In this document: positions 23,980 through 31,272 of the stretch, piece after piece
Position numbering within the stretch: the first letter of the stretch is position 1
Layout: each line of letters starts with the position of its first letter
Assembly (NCBI GenBank): GCA_964450915.1
Contig: CAYVFG010000001.1
Span: 62,001-126,000, forward strand
Reading direction: 5' to 3'
Origin: HO2-45-11b sp964450915
GTDB lineage: Bacteria > Patescibacteriota > Andersenbacteria > UBA10190
Length of the DNA stretch: 64,000 bases
Made by a program: the position numbers and the translations under genes
Notes under the pieces: model-generated
Database searches by the model: none
What the model was told of the DNA's origin: nothing
Seen by the model: only the letters and a program-made list of their open reading frames with translations

Positions 23980-24591
23980 CTATTGCTGAATAATGGATCG
24001 AATCAATGAAACGAGTTCTGGAAATTCCTGCTGCTGGAAATGTCCGCCACAATCAAACTGAATCGCACGGGCATACGGTAGCGCACGAAGATATTTTCCC
24101 TGTTCCTCAACAGAAACAACTGGGTCATCCTTGCTGCTTAGTATGTATAATTCTCGAACTTGATTTGAAAAAACATCCAAAGATTCGGGCAATGAAAAAT
24201 CTTTCAAAGACTCCGCAGTAAGCGTTTCGTCATAGGGAGCCGATACGAGAATCATTGCCTTGATACGCCGAGGAAATATGTGTTCACAGATATATTTCAC
24301 CAGGAAAATTCCACCCCGAGAATGTCCGATCAAAACAACATCGTCTTCAATAAATTCCATACACCGCTCAAGCCATATACACCATTCTGCATATCGGGCA
24401 TTCGTACCATTTGGCATTTTCGGCACTAAGACTTCGAATGATTCCCCAAGTTCGCGCGCTAGAGAGGATCTCCAATCATCGCACTGCCGTAATTTTTCTT
24501 TGGTCAGTTCGCGCGTCCGTAAAAAAGAAATATACTGATCATATGTATCAAACGATGTGCCTCCATGAATCGCAACAACCTGGTGCCTCAT
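23980..24591 (-). CDS. RBBP9/YdeN-like alpha/beta hydrolase
   Basis: 203 residues. VVAIHGG near the start, nucleophile elbow GHSRGG (Ser), acid in SSKDDPVV and final catalytic His in CGGHFQQQEFPEL. Fits small serine hydrolases of the RBBP9/YdeN type. TATACC ends 8 nt before ATG 24591. Confidence 0.82.
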   Translation of the reverse strand: MRHQVVAIHGGTSFDTYDQYISFLRTRELTKEKLRQCDDWRSSLARELGESFEVLVPKMPNGTNARYAEWCIWLERCMEFIEDDVVLIGHSRGGIFLVKYICEHIFPRRIKAMILVSAPYDETLTAESLKDFSLPESLDVFSNQVRELYILSSKDDPVVSVEEQGKYLRALPYARAIQFDCGGHFQQQEFPELVSLIRSIIQQ

Positions 24592-24645
24592 ACCTTTACG
24601 GTATACCCAAAAAAGCACTGCGGACAAGCCGCTAGGAAAACATTC

Positions 24646-24900
24646 CTATTTGCTCAAGAGATTTGATATTTTTAATTTCGCAACTCCAAACAAGTAAATT
24701 ATTTCAAGAATACCAACCGTATTGATAAATAAAAACGCAATAAACCACCAATGCTGTTCGCGTCGCGCAGAATGCCACAACGCGAGGCCTTTCCAAAAAA
24801 TACTCCAAACCACTACGAGCGGAATAAGAGGTGCCAGAACGCCCAGCCATATAGGTGCATGCGATAACCCGTCCACACCAAAAGAAGAAACATCAATCAT
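24646..24900 (-). CDS. DUF5652-like membrane protein
   Basis: 84 residues with two membrane helices and the pattern FWKGLALWHSARREQHWWFIAFLFINTVGILEIIYL, typical of DUF5652-type proteins common in candidate-phyla genomes. TATACT lies 6 nt before ATG 24900. Divergent from the reductase gene at 24964. Confidence 0.72.
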   Translation of the reverse strand: MIDVSSFGVDGLSHAPIWLGVLAPLIPLVVVWSIFWKGLALWHSARREQHWWFIAFLFINTVGILEIIYLFGVAKLKISNLLSK

Positions 24901-24963
24901 GCAGACAGTATACCCCCTACTACCGATTTCCACTATATTTATAGCAAATGGTATACTAGCTGT

Positions 24964-25566
24964 ATGAGAAACATTGTTGTTTTTATGATGATTAGCCTTG
25001 ATGGCGTAATGCAAGCGCCTGGCGCGCCAGGCGAGGATACTTCAGGCAACTTTCAATATGGAGGTTGGACAGCACCTTATTCCGATGAATCGTTTGCAGA
25101 CATACTCAATAAAGAACTGAGTGTGCCATTTGATTTGCTGCTCGGTAGAAAAACATATGAGATTTGGAATGCCTATTGGCCTAAAAAGACCGGTCCGATT
25201 GCTGATCCATTCAACGCAGCAACAAAATATGTTGTATCCGATACTCCTATGGATACTCCATGGGAAAAATCAGTTCTTATTAGCGACGATGTTGCGAATA
25301 AAATCAAAGCATTAAAAGCAGAGGGGGAATCTGCGCTTCATGTGTGGGGCAGCAGCGTCCTTATCCAAACGCTCCTGAAAAATGATCTCGTCGACGAACT
25401 ACGACTACGAATCTACCCTATTACAATCGGTTCCGGGAAGCGATTGTTCAGAGAAGGAACGATTCCTGCTGCATTTACGCTGATTGACTCTCAAGCATTG
25501 CCAAGTGGCGTTATTCTCGCCAACTACAAAAGAGCCGGGGAACTGAAAACGGGGTCAGTCATCTAG
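24964..25566 (+). CDS. Dihydrofolate reductase-family (RibD C-terminal-like) protein
   Basis: 200 residues: RNIVVFMMISLDGVMQAPG, LLLGRKTYEIW, the NADPH-binding LHVWGSSVLIQTLL, and DELRLRIYPITIGSGKRLF. Typical stand-alone RibD C-terminal-domain reductase; substrate unknown, not necessarily dihydrofolate. Extended -10 TGGTATACT ends 6 nt before the ATG. Confidence 0.88.
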   Translation: MRNIVVFMMISLDGVMQAPGAPGEDTSGNFQYGGWTAPYSDESFADILNKELSVPFDLLLGRKTYEIWNAYWPKKTGPIADPFNAATKYVVSDTPMDTPWEKSVLISDDVANKIKALKAEGESALHVWGSSVLIQTLLKNDLVDELRLRIYPITIGSGKRLFREGTIPAAFTLIDSQALPSGVILANYKRAGELKTGSVI

Positions 25567-25588
25567 AGGATGAATCAGCTGCACAAGA

Positions 25589-26041
25589 TTATGCAAAGAA
25601 GCTTGTAAGTAGCGCAATAAGAAGAATACTTACCAAATTAGACAGGCTGTCTGAAAAGAATTTCTTCCATGCAATTTTCGGATCGCAATTGCTCCACAAA
25701 ATCCCTTGGCCGATAATCGGCACCATGAATGCCAGCCAATTAAATACTACAAAACTAATAGCCATGGATGTTGGCACATGATTTTGAATGCTCAACGAAA
25801 CTACAAACACTACTGCAAATGACGTAAGAAGCGATAATGCGATTTGCCCGGCATACATCTTCGGCATCATGGGCTTTGCCTCCATTATCTTCTTTTTCTT
25901 TTCCTCTTCAGACAACTTGTCGAATCCAAGATACTGCATATGGATTTTTCCCATCGGGGTCGCGTTGGAATACCAAAGGGTGCCAACAACGGCATATAGC
26001 ACTGCGCCAATAATCGAGAGAATAAGTAAAGTAACAATCAT
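25589..26041 (-). CDS. DUF1761 membrane protein
   Basis: 150 residues, four membrane helices, with the family landmarks GTLWYSN..PMGKIHMQYLGFDKLSEEE and QIALSLLTSFAVVFV. Unknown function. Confidence 0.82.
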   Translation of the reverse strand: MIVTLLILSIIGAVLYAVVGTLWYSNATPMGKIHMQYLGFDKLSEEEKKKKIMEAKPMMPKMYAGQIALSLLTSFAVVFVVSLSIQNHVPTSMAISFVVFNWLAFMVPIIGQGILWSNCDPKIAWKKFFSDSLSNLVSILLIALLTSFFA

Positions 26042-26162
26042 AAATAAGAGTTATATATAATACTTTTACTATACACCGAATGCCCTTTGCGGCTATATAT
26101 AAGCCCCATGAGCAAGATGCGCATGGGGCAGAATAAATAACAATGGGTTCACGAAGGGGGCC

Positions 26163-26489
26163 CTATCCAAAGAGGACGTGCGTGTAGTGCGGCGGGAATG
26201 CGTACGGCAAATTGAGAGATTGTCGCAATGGCTGATACAGGCTATCCCACACCATTCTGCCGCACACACTATCGAACGTTTCGTAGCCCGCGCATTCAGT
26301 CATAGATTTTGTCTTGGCATAAAAATGGTCACAAATGCGATCCATCACTTTTTTATTTGAGGCGACAAACCGTTCCGCAGTCAGCCAGTCAAGCATTGCT
26401 CGGTCGCGGTGAGAACACGCCACACATTCATAGAGATCTTGTGCAAGCTTTCTGATGCAAAATTCACGCACTTCTTCATAGGATCGCAT
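26163..26489 (-). CDS. Uncharacterised Cys-rich soluble protein
   Basis: 108 residues, mostly helical, with several cysteines (FCIRKL, ECVACSHRD, ICDHF, ECAGYE, VCGRM). No family recognised. Start at ATG 26489 fixed by AAGGAG about 8 nt upstream; an upstream in-frame ATG has no SD. A GTTC/GAAC palindrome sits upstream. Confidence 0.55.
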   Translation of the reverse strand: MRSYEEVREFCIRKLAQDLYECVACSHRDRAMLDWLTAERFVASNKKVMDRICDHFYAKTKSMTECAGYETFDSVCGRMVWDSLYQPLRQSLNLPYAFPPHYTHVLFG

Positions 26490-26538
26490 CCCACACTCCT
26501 TCGCTTTGAGAAAAGGGCTCCAGTAAATACCTCTCATA

Positions 26539-26555
26539 TTGTTCTATTCGAACAA
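26539..26555. promoter_or_regulatory. Operator-like palindrome TTGTTC-5-GAACAA
   Basis: Perfect 6-bp arms lying in the promoter region (TTGACT upstream) of the Cys-rich gene. It could be a repressor site; the regulator is unknown. Confidence 0.4.
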
Positions 26556-26601
26556 GAAAAAGTCAATGAGCAAATAAGCGCGAGATATGCACTACTTGTT
26601 T

Positions 26602-26907
26602 TTAAATGACCTTAGAAATCAGTAGCACTAATACGACTACAGTGAATATTGCAAAGATACCAATCGTACGAACAAAAAGATTTACTGCATCTTTTTTCTT
26701 TCCTTCCATAAACAGTAGAAGCGGTTGATACAAAAAGAGGTATGCCATTACCGCAGCAGAAAGAGTGAGTAACGACAGAAATGCTATAGGGGCGCCAATA
26801 GTATCCGGAGTATCTTTGAGTTTTTGAGATAAGAAATTAATAACGCCAACAACAAGGATAATATATCCCGCTGCACCTAGCGCATTGATAAGAGGTTTTT
26901 TAAACAT
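26602..26907 (-). CDS. Uncharacterised membrane protein, three to four helices
   Basis: 101 residues, hydrophobic segments at about 9-26, 40-63 and 80-100. Not recognised. TATAAT ends 6 nt before ATG 26907 and overlaps the stop codon of the upstream VOC gene, so it may have its own leaderless transcript besides readthrough. Confidence 0.6.
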   Translation of the reverse strand: MFKKPLINALGAAGYIILVVGVINFLSQKLKDTPDTIGAPIAFLSLLTLSAAVMAYLFLYQPLLLFMEGKKKDAVNLFVRTIGIFAIFTVVVLVLLISKVI

Positions 26908-26914
26908 ATGTTGA

Positions 26915-27343
26915 TTATATATTAGAAGAACATTCGATAATCCACTCAATACCGTATTTATCCCTGAACATGCCAGCATAGGTACCCCACGGACTATCCC
27001 CCATAGCGCCTTCTACTTCTCCGCCAACCGAAAGGCCGGCAAATAACCTATCCGCCTCTTCTTTGCTTTCAGTATTGATCAAAATTTTACTCCTGTTCTC
27101 ACGTTCGTTTACCTTCCCCATAACCTCCGGGACATCGTTTGCAATCAGCATGCTGCCTTCACCAATAGGCAATGCAATATACATAATCTTCTGCTCTTCC
27201 TGTTCCGGTACTGGGAATTCCGCGCTTGCCAGGTCTTTGAACCGTATAATGTTTGTAAATTCGCCGCCAAAAACTGATTTGTAAAACGTAAATGCCTCAA
27301 AGGCGTTGCCGTTAAAATTGATCCATGGGTTTATTGTTGTCAT
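26915..27343 (-). CDS. VOC/PhnB-like protein
   Basis: 142-residue single glyoxalase-fold domain: INPWINFNGNAFEAFTFYKSVFGGEF, DKYGIEWIIEC at the end. Related to PhnB-like proteins; activity unknown. TAGCAT with extended TG lies 6 nt before the ATG. Confidence 0.88.
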   Translation of the reverse strand: MTTINPWINFNGNAFEAFTFYKSVFGGEFTNIIRFKDLASAEFPVPEQEEQKIMYIALPIGEGSMLIANDVPEVMGKVNERENRSKILINTESKEEADRLFAGLSVGGEVEGAMGDSPWGTYAGMFRDKYGIEWIIECSSNI

Positions 27344-27392
27344 ACTGCAATGCTACCAAACTACTTTCACTTGATAAAGCGCACGTTAGTAA

Positions 27393-27432
27393 GAAAAAAC
27401 TCTCTTCCACTTTTTTAAAAGTTTCAGAGAGT
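27393..27432 (-). terminator. Terminator of the gene at 27462
   Basis: Minus strand ACTCTCT...AGAGAGT with a bulged stem, then TTTTTTC. Confidence 0.75.
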
Positions 27433-27461
27433 CTTAAATGAAAAAACGATCGCGCTGCGCT

Positions 27462-27947
27462 TCATGGCTGAACAATGAATCGAAGCGTGTTCATGAGTGG
27501 CTCTGTCTCGTCTTGATCAAGAAACTCAACATACATTCCCCAGCACTTGCTTTCCTCGTACCAGCGCAAGGTCACAATTCCATACCCCTTGATCTCGGGA
27601 ATGAAGAAGCGAGTGTACTTTGCGCTACTTACAGAGAGCAGGCCATCTTGACCATCTCTCTGCTGCTGAAGATGCCACAGGATGCGACTGAGAGGGACAA
27701 GAGCTTTCTCGCGACCAATACTCGCGAAAATGTTGTGCTCCAGCCCTCCTGGATATTCCACCCACCGATGCTGACATGGCTCACAGGGTGGATAGGTCTT
27801 GTCGAGAAGGGCTGGCTCCACTATTCCTTTGAGCTCCCCTATGTTGCACTGGTCCTTGAGGAAATCCCGTGTGAGAAAACACTCTGGCGTAGCAGGAACT
27901 TCGATGACCTCAGATCGCCCACTGGGCTCACGAATGCGTGTTGACAT
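27462..27947 (-). CDS. Uncharacterised protein, SD-led
   Basis: 161 residues, no signal or membrane segment. A possible zinc-binding CEPCQH lies near residue 55, and the C-terminal half is beta-rich (YGIVTLRWYEE, WGMYVEFLDQDE). No family recognised. GAAAGG lies about 8-10 nt before the ATG, and the promoter is full consensus. First of the SD-led unknown genes of the 27-33 kb region. Confidence 0.6.
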   Translation of the reverse strand: MSTRIREPSGRSEVIEVPATPECFLTRDFLKDQCNIGELKGIVEPALLDKTYPPCEPCQHRWVEYPGGLEHNIFASIGREKALVPLSRILWHLQQQRDGQDGLLSVSSAKYTRFFIPEIKGYGIVTLRWYEESKCWGMYVEFLDQDETEPLMNTLRFIVQP

Positions 27948-28000
27948 GGCCTACCTTTCTTGCAGGTTTGAGATATTGAGACCTGAAATGAACTGAGGAA

Positions 28001-28029
28001 ATTATATATTATTTAATATGTTTTGTCAA
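28001..28029 (-). promoter_or_regulatory. Consensus sigma-70 promoter
   Basis: TTGACA, 17-nt spacer, TATAAT on the minus strand: a perfect match, giving a leader of about 45 nt before ATG 27947. Confidence 0.8.
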
Positions 28030-28079
28030 GTATCCAATCTAAGTCCCCATAAAAGCTAGGGCCCTCAGTGAGTTGCATA

Positions 28080-28430
28080 TTATTTATCGCTCCAGACTGC
28101 CATTTCAGTTCCTGAAGGTTCGCGAAAATGAAATCTGGAACCGCCTGGGAACGTATAGATTTCTTTAGTAATGGTGCCGCCTCCTGCTGTAACTTTCTCT
28201 AACGATTCGGTCAGATTAGATGAATACACAATTACAAGCGGTAAGGCAGTTGGGTTTTCGGCATTTATTCCGCTGTAAACGCCGCTATCGCCTGTATCCG
28301 CATAATCTTCCCCATACATTGCATGCGACCAACCAAATACATTTTTAAAAAAATCTCTTGTCTGTTTTAAGTCAGCAACGTTGTGTGCTGGAAACTCTAT
28401 GTAATCAATATGGTTATGTTGTTTATGCAT
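28080..28430 (-). CDS. VOC-family glyoxalase-like protein
   Basis: 116 residues: HIDYIEFPAHNVADLKQTRDFFKNVFGWSHAMYGEDYADT, GGTITKEIYTFPGGSRFHFREPSGTEMAVWSD. A typical one-domain VOC protein with the first and last metal ligands (H, E) in place. TATACT lies 6 nt before the ATG. Confidence 0.9.
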   Translation of the reverse strand: MHKQHNHIDYIEFPAHNVADLKQTRDFFKNVFGWSHAMYGEDYADTGDSGVYSGINAENPTALPLVIVYSSNLTESLEKVTAGGGTITKEIYTFPGGSRFHFREPSGTEMAVWSDK

Positions 28431-28473
28431 AGTAAAAGTATATCAGAGTTAGAAAAATAAATGCCTGCTTGAG

Positions 28474-28510
28474 ATAAAATAAAACCGCCACAATTTTTCT
28501 ATTGTGACGG
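28474..28510 (-). terminator. Terminator of the QueF-like gene
   Basis: Minus strand CCGTCACAAT, 6-nt loop, ATTGTGGCGG, TTTTATTTT. Confidence 0.85.
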
Positions 28511-28519
28511 CAAAAGGGT

Positions 28520-28903
28520 TTAGTCTTTCGAAGTTGGAAAACTGATGATTAGCGTAGACTTCATCCCTCCCCGAGCATTAAAAACCGCAGTCAGCTTCAA
28601 CATCCTCGGGCTGTAGACTTTTAATAGATCCTCGTACACGACTGATAAAAAACGTTCGTACGAAATGAGCTTGTCCCGGAAATAATAAAGATATTGCTTC
28701 AATGCTTTAAGCTCAATAACGGTGTCTTCGGCGATATATTCAATCGTGAGAATAGCAAAATCAGGCTGATCTCGGGCTCCAAGAAACGTAACCTCTGGAT
28801 TTTCTATTATCGTCACATACTGGAGGTGCTTTGCTGGATTTGGAATTGTTCGCAAGAGTAAGGGGTCGCTCCATTGCTTCGCTGAAGACGGAAGGCTAGC
28901 CAT
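28520..28903 (-). CDS. QueF-like T-fold protein lacking the catalytic cysteine
   Basis: 127 residues. Alignment by eye to the nitrile reductase QueF is clear: NPEVTFLGARDQPDFAI matches the PEFTSLCPxTGQPDFA region, ELKALKQYLYYFRD matches the ESKSLKLYLFSFRN substrate segment, and FNARGGM matches FTPRGGI. The active-site Cys is Gly here and the catalytic His is Tyr, while the Asp of QPDF remains. It therefore probably cannot reduce preQ0 to preQ1 by the known thioimide mechanism. It may be a binding protein or have another activity. ATG 28903 has AAAGGATG 5-6 nt upstream. Expression is controlled by the S-box leader upstream. Confidence 0.72.
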   Translation of the reverse strand: MASLPSSAKQWSDPLLLRTIPNPAKHLQYVTIIENPEVTFLGARDQPDFAILTIEYIAEDTVIELKALKQYLYYFRDKLISYERFLSVVYEDLLKVYSPRMLKLTAVFNARGGMKSTLIISFPTSKD

Positions 28904-28934
28904 GTTTTCATCCTTTCGAATAAGCTTTTGAACG

Positions 28935-28959
28935 AACAAAACAACCGCCCTTGGGCGGT
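28935..28959 (-). terminator. Riboswitch-controlled terminator
   Basis: Minus strand ACCGCC-CAAG-GGCGGT then TGTTTTGTT, lying between the S-box aptamer and the SD. It serves as the expression platform. Confidence 0.75.
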
Positions 28960-28972
28960 ATTACACATATGA

Positions 28973-29072
28973 GTATCTACCCCGCAAGGGGCTGGAGGTT
29001 GCACCGTTCTCGCATGAGGTGGTTGCAGGAGTATTACTAGCGGGCCAGTTCCCTCATACTCTCTCTTGATAC
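28973..29072 (-). promoter_or_regulatory. SAM-I (S-box) riboswitch
   Basis: Minus-strand RNA reads, in order, GUAUCAAGAGAG, GAGGGAACUGGCCC, GCAACC, GGUGCAACCUCC, a CCCCUUGCGGGG P4 hairpin, and UAGAUAC. The terminal GUAUC/GAUAC pair forms P1. These are the core conserved blocks of the S-box aptamer, which binds S-adenosylmethionine. The junction between GGCCC and GCAACC is diverged from the usual GAUGAAACCCG. With the terminator at 28935-28959, binding should switch the downstream gene off. Confidence 0.82.
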
Positions 29073-29092
29073 ATATTCGGTTGTCTTTAGGT

Positions 29093-29120
29093 AGAATACT
29101 CTATCGATTGGAATGGTCAA
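29093..29120 (-). promoter_or_regulatory. Promoter of the S-box leader
   Basis: Minus strand TTGACC, 16-nt spacer, TATTCT, placing the transcript start about 15 nt before the P1 stem. Confidence 0.55.
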
Positions 29121-29131
29121 ATACATACGAG

Positions 29132-29191
29132 CAAACACCACAAAGGCTAGAAATGTTTTGCTCCCTCTATTGCCCGCGTTTAGAACTCTGG
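29132..29191 (-). repeat. Intergenic element, copy E
   Basis: In plus orientation it begins CAAACACCACAAAGG, continues AGAAATGTTTTGCTCC and ends AGAACTCTGG. It is the same element as copies C (31707-31765) and D (31316-31372), with a diverged middle. It lies just upstream of the promoter of the S-box transcript, so it acts, if at all, as an upstream element of a minus-strand gene. Confidence 0.6.
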
Positions 29192-29251
29192 ATTGGAAGA
29201 GGATTAAAGAAAATTTGGTTGGTATGCAAATACTTGTTCCGTAATTTGGGT

Positions 29252-29296
29252 AAAAGAAAAGTCCGTTTCCGCAAAATACATTGCATTAACGGACTT
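29252..29296 (-). terminator. Terminator of the gene at 29319
   Basis: Minus strand AAGTCCGTT, 20-nt loop, AACGGACTT, then TTCTTTT. Confidence 0.75.
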
Positions 29297-29318
29297 GGGA
29301 ATCTTCGAAATACGCCTC

Positions 29319-29996
29319 CTACGAACTAGGCTCAATGAACGCGAAGGAACAGGAATCAAAGGCTCTACTCCCAGGAATTCCATTCAGTACATACAAGGCG
29401 CTTCTCAACTCCTTGCCATTTTCACTTAAATGCCGTCCAAAGCCCAAATTGTATGGGTAACTCGAGGGTCGCTTGAAATTAATGCGTTGATGCATGGTCT
29501 GGATGATATGAATACGCCTGCAGCTCATTTCATGATCAGACACAGTCTCTCTCATCAAACAAGCAACTTCAATATTGGGCGCTTGTAGTCCATGGGCCTC
29601 TGCATATTCGAGCGGTTCTCTGATTTCGAACCCCTTGTGATCTCCTTTCTCAAAAAGTTCTCCAGTAACGAGAGCGATCTTAGAGGTAACGCCAGTTGTA
29701 GGCTGGAAGTAAGAAGAGAGCAAGACCTCTCTTGCCTCTGTAGTAACTTCAAAGCCCTTTTTCTCGAGACGCTCAATCCATCCTTGGCCAGTCGTTCCAT
29801 CAGAAGTTACGGAGAAATAAATCACACCATTTTTTTCATGCCACCCGCAAGCAACCCAGGAAGCAACCCATTCACACGAAGTAATGCGTCGAATTGCTTC
29901 GGCAGGATCCTCAACATCCATGTGGCGCAATAAGCTTTTGAGCAAATCATTCAACTCGTTTGCAGAGACTTGGCAGATTGGAAGGTCCGGACGCAT
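29319..29996 (-). CDS. Uncharacterised 225-residue protein
   Basis: Soluble, mixed alpha/beta, no signal. Notable stretches: ITSCEWVASWVACGWHE, VIYFSVTSDGTTGQGWIERLEKKG, ASAEAHG-like AEAHGLQAPN, and RRIHIIQTMHQR. I recognise no family. AAGGAG lies 8 nt before the ATG. It shares with the gene at 30194 a near-consensus promoter, a bipartite leader element and an upstream repeat copy, so the two are probably coregulated. Confidence 0.62.
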   Translation of the reverse strand: MRPDLPICQVSANELNDLLKSLLRHMDVEDPAEAIRRITSCEWVASWVACGWHEKNGVIYFSVTSDGTTGQGWIERLEKKGFEVTTEAREVLLSSYFQPTTGVTSKIALVTGELFEKGDHKGFEIREPLEYAEAHGLQAPNIEVACLMRETVSDHEMSCRRIHIIQTMHQRINFKRPSSYPYNLGFGRHLSENGKELRSALYVLNGIPGSRAFDSCSFAFIEPSS

Positions 29997-30029
29997 TAAA
30001 TACTCCTTCTATAGAAGTGGCACCTTGAA

Positions 30030-30063
30030 TTGTAAAGGGAGAGATAATGACCTCTCTGACAAC
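30030..30063 (-). promoter_or_regulatory. Bipartite leader element, copy 1
   Basis: Plus strand TTGTAAAGGGAGA, 8 variable bases, CCTCTCTGACAAC. Both 13-nt arms are identical to those at 30721-30754. It begins at the predicted transcript start (5 nt after the -10). The arms are partly complementary (TTGT/ACAA, GAGAG/CTCTC), so the RNA could form a 5' hairpin. Confidence 0.65.
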
Positions 30064-30068
30064 CAATA

Positions 30069-30097
30069 TCTATACACAAAATAAAAATAAATGTCAA
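30069..30097 (-). promoter_or_regulatory. Promoter of the gene at 29319-29996
   Basis: Minus strand TTGACA, 17-nt spacer, TATAGA. Confidence 0.75.
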
Positions 30098-30100
30098 GAG

Positions 30101-30127
30101 CTCCATGCGGTAGAGGAAGTGAGAACC
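30101..30127 (-). repeat. Intergenic element, copy A (short form)
   Basis: Plus strand CTCCATGCGGTAGAGGAAGT followed by GAGAACC. The last 18 bases match copy C exactly. It lies 3 nt upstream of the -35 box of the gene at 29319-29996. Confidence 0.6.
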
Positions 30128-30136
30128 AATTTCGTA

Positions 30137-30170
30137 TAAAAAAGAACCCCTCTAATCCTTTAGAGAGGTT
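30137..30170 (-). terminator. Terminator of the gene at 30194
   Basis: Minus strand AACCTCTCTA, 6-nt loop, TAGAGGGGTT, CTTTTTT; one mismatch in the stem. Confidence 0.8.
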
Positions 30171-30193
30171 ATGTTAACAAAACAATTTCAACA

Positions 30194-30688
30194 TCAAACT
30201 TTTACACCGAGGAACAAGCAATCGGGCCACGTTCCGCCGTGAGGCTTGCCCGACACCTCGAACGTCACTTCTCGCTTCTCGCCATCTCCGGTGAGCCAAG
30301 CGAGAATGAAGCCTTCTCTGGTCGGAACAAACGTGAACTCCAACGCGACAATCTGAAACTGTCGTTGAATTTCTGGATTCTTCTCTGCAAACGCCAGGAG
30401 CTCCTTTGCATTTGCCGGGCGACAGCCAGCTCTCTTCATCGCAGCTTCCATGTAGTCTTGGTCGTGATGTTCCGTACCGTCGAAGAGTTCAAAGCTAACA
30501 CTTCGTTCCCCGTAATCAACGCTTCGACCCCACATCTTCCTGTCATCGTAACCTTCGTCTTTTGTAGGATCGTTGTGCACACCGTCAAAGCATCCCGCTT
30601 CGATAAATGCTGCCAGCGTCTTTGCGTAATTGACGACCATCGCAAACACCCCGCCGGCCGTCAAAGTCTGCAATCTCATCATGTCCAT
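30194..30688 (-). CDS. Uncharacterised 164-residue protein
   Basis: Soluble, with a helical N-terminus (LTAGGVFAMVVNYAKTLAAFIEAGCFDGV), an acidic stretch with HHDQDYMEAAMKRAGCRPANAKELLAF, and a beta-rich C-terminus. No family recognised. The start ATG 30688 has AAGG about 10 nt upstream and follows the leader element; a longer frame would read through the promoter leader. GC-richer than the core genes. Confidence 0.62.
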   Translation of the reverse strand: MDMMRLQTLTAGGVFAMVVNYAKTLAAFIEAGCFDGVHNDPTKDEGYDDRKMWGRSVDYGERSVSFELFDGTEHHDQDYMEAAMKRAGCRPANAKELLAFAEKNPEIQRQFQIVALEFTFVPTREGFILAWLTGDGEKREVTFEVSGKPHGGTWPDCLFLGVKV

Positions 30689-30720
30689 GACTGATAACCT
30701 TAATTTAGAGAATTTTGTGG

Positions 30721-30754
30721 TTGTAAAGGGAGAAGCGCTAGCCTCTCTGACAAC
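30721..30754 (-). promoter_or_regulatory. Bipartite leader element, copy 2
   Basis: Plus strand TTGTAAAGGGAGA, 8 bases different from copy 1, CCTCTCTGACAAC. Same position relative to the promoter as copy 1. Confidence 0.65.
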
Positions 30755-30759
30755 AGTTA

Positions 30760-30788
30760 TGTATAGCACTAAAGACAATGTATGTCAA
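30760..30788 (-). promoter_or_regulatory. Promoter of the gene at 30194-30688
   Basis: Minus strand TTGACA, 17-nt spacer, TATACA. Confidence 0.75.
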
Positions 30789-30821
30789 GTTCTCCCCGTA
30801 GTATGGGGGGTAAGAACCTGG
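30789..30821 (-). repeat. Intergenic element, copy B (diverged short form)
   Basis: Plus strand GTTCTCCCCGTAGTATGGGG, then GGTAAGAACCTGG. It abuts the -35 of the minus-strand gene and also lies 15 nt upstream of the plus-strand promoter at 30837. Its ends are partly palindromic (GTTCT/AGAAC). Confidence 0.5.
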
Positions 30822-30836
30822 CTGCTCCCCAAGCTA

Positions 30837-30864
30837 TTGACAATCCCCCATAAATAGCTAATGA
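30837..30864 (+). promoter_or_regulatory. Promoter of the zinc-ribbon gene
   Basis: TTGACA, 16-nt spacer, TAATGA, about 50 nt before ATG 30916. Confidence 0.5.
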
Positions 30865-30915
30865 TGATCGGTGGAAGAAACTCTGAAATAAACCCGATTC
30901 TACGGAGATTTTCGA

Positions 30916-31161
30916 ATGTTCCTTTGTCCAAGATGCAGATCACGAAACAATGTTCCTGTGCCAATAACCACCCTCTCCCTTTCCTCTGGAACATGTGAGG
31001 GTTGTGGACACCACTCCAATTCTTGCATGGATGTAACTCCCAGGAGTGGGGGTGGTCGGTTCGACAGACAAGAAGAGGCCTCAATTGCAATAGACCAGGT
31101 GTTCGAGTCTATACTTCGGAGATTAAGACGCAAGAGAGTTCGAAATTTGTTTCGACTTTAG
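30916..31161 (+). CDS. Small zinc-ribbon-like protein
   Basis: 81 residues. MFLCPRCRSRN and GTCEGCGHH give two CxxC knuckles 20-25 residues apart, as in zinc ribbons; the rest is basic (ESILRRLRRKRVRN). GGAG lies 9-10 nt before the ATG, a promoter lies upstream and a terminator follows at 31273, so I think it is real. The 110 bases between its stop and the terminator show no other gene. Possibly a nucleic-acid-binding protein. Confidence 0.5.
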   Translation: MFLCPRCRSRNNVPVPITTLSLSSGTCEGCGHHSNSCMDVTPRSGGGRFDRQEEASIAIDQVFESILRRLRRKRVRNLFRL

Positions 31162-31272
31162 GAAGGGTTCATCGTTTCAAGATATTCCGTACCAAGAGTG
31201 CGGCAGTGAAGCAAAGCTTTTCTTTTTTCAAACAATAAAGAGCTTGTTAGCTGTCCGCCGTATGACGACCTT

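Noticed and set aside
28935..29072. preQ1 riboswitch, as expected before a queF-like gene
   Set aside because: The leader is about 140 nt with S-box sequence blocks; the short preQ1-I C-rich loop and A-rich tail are absent.
29066..29329. 87-codon plus-strand frame in the intergenic region
   Set aside because: It runs antisense through the S-box promoter, element copy E and a terminator; no SD and no promoter of its own.
31085..31120. GTTCGAGTC motif resembling a tRNA T loop
   Set aside because: Flanking bases do not form a T stem or cloverleaf; it is part of the zinc-ribbon coding sequence.
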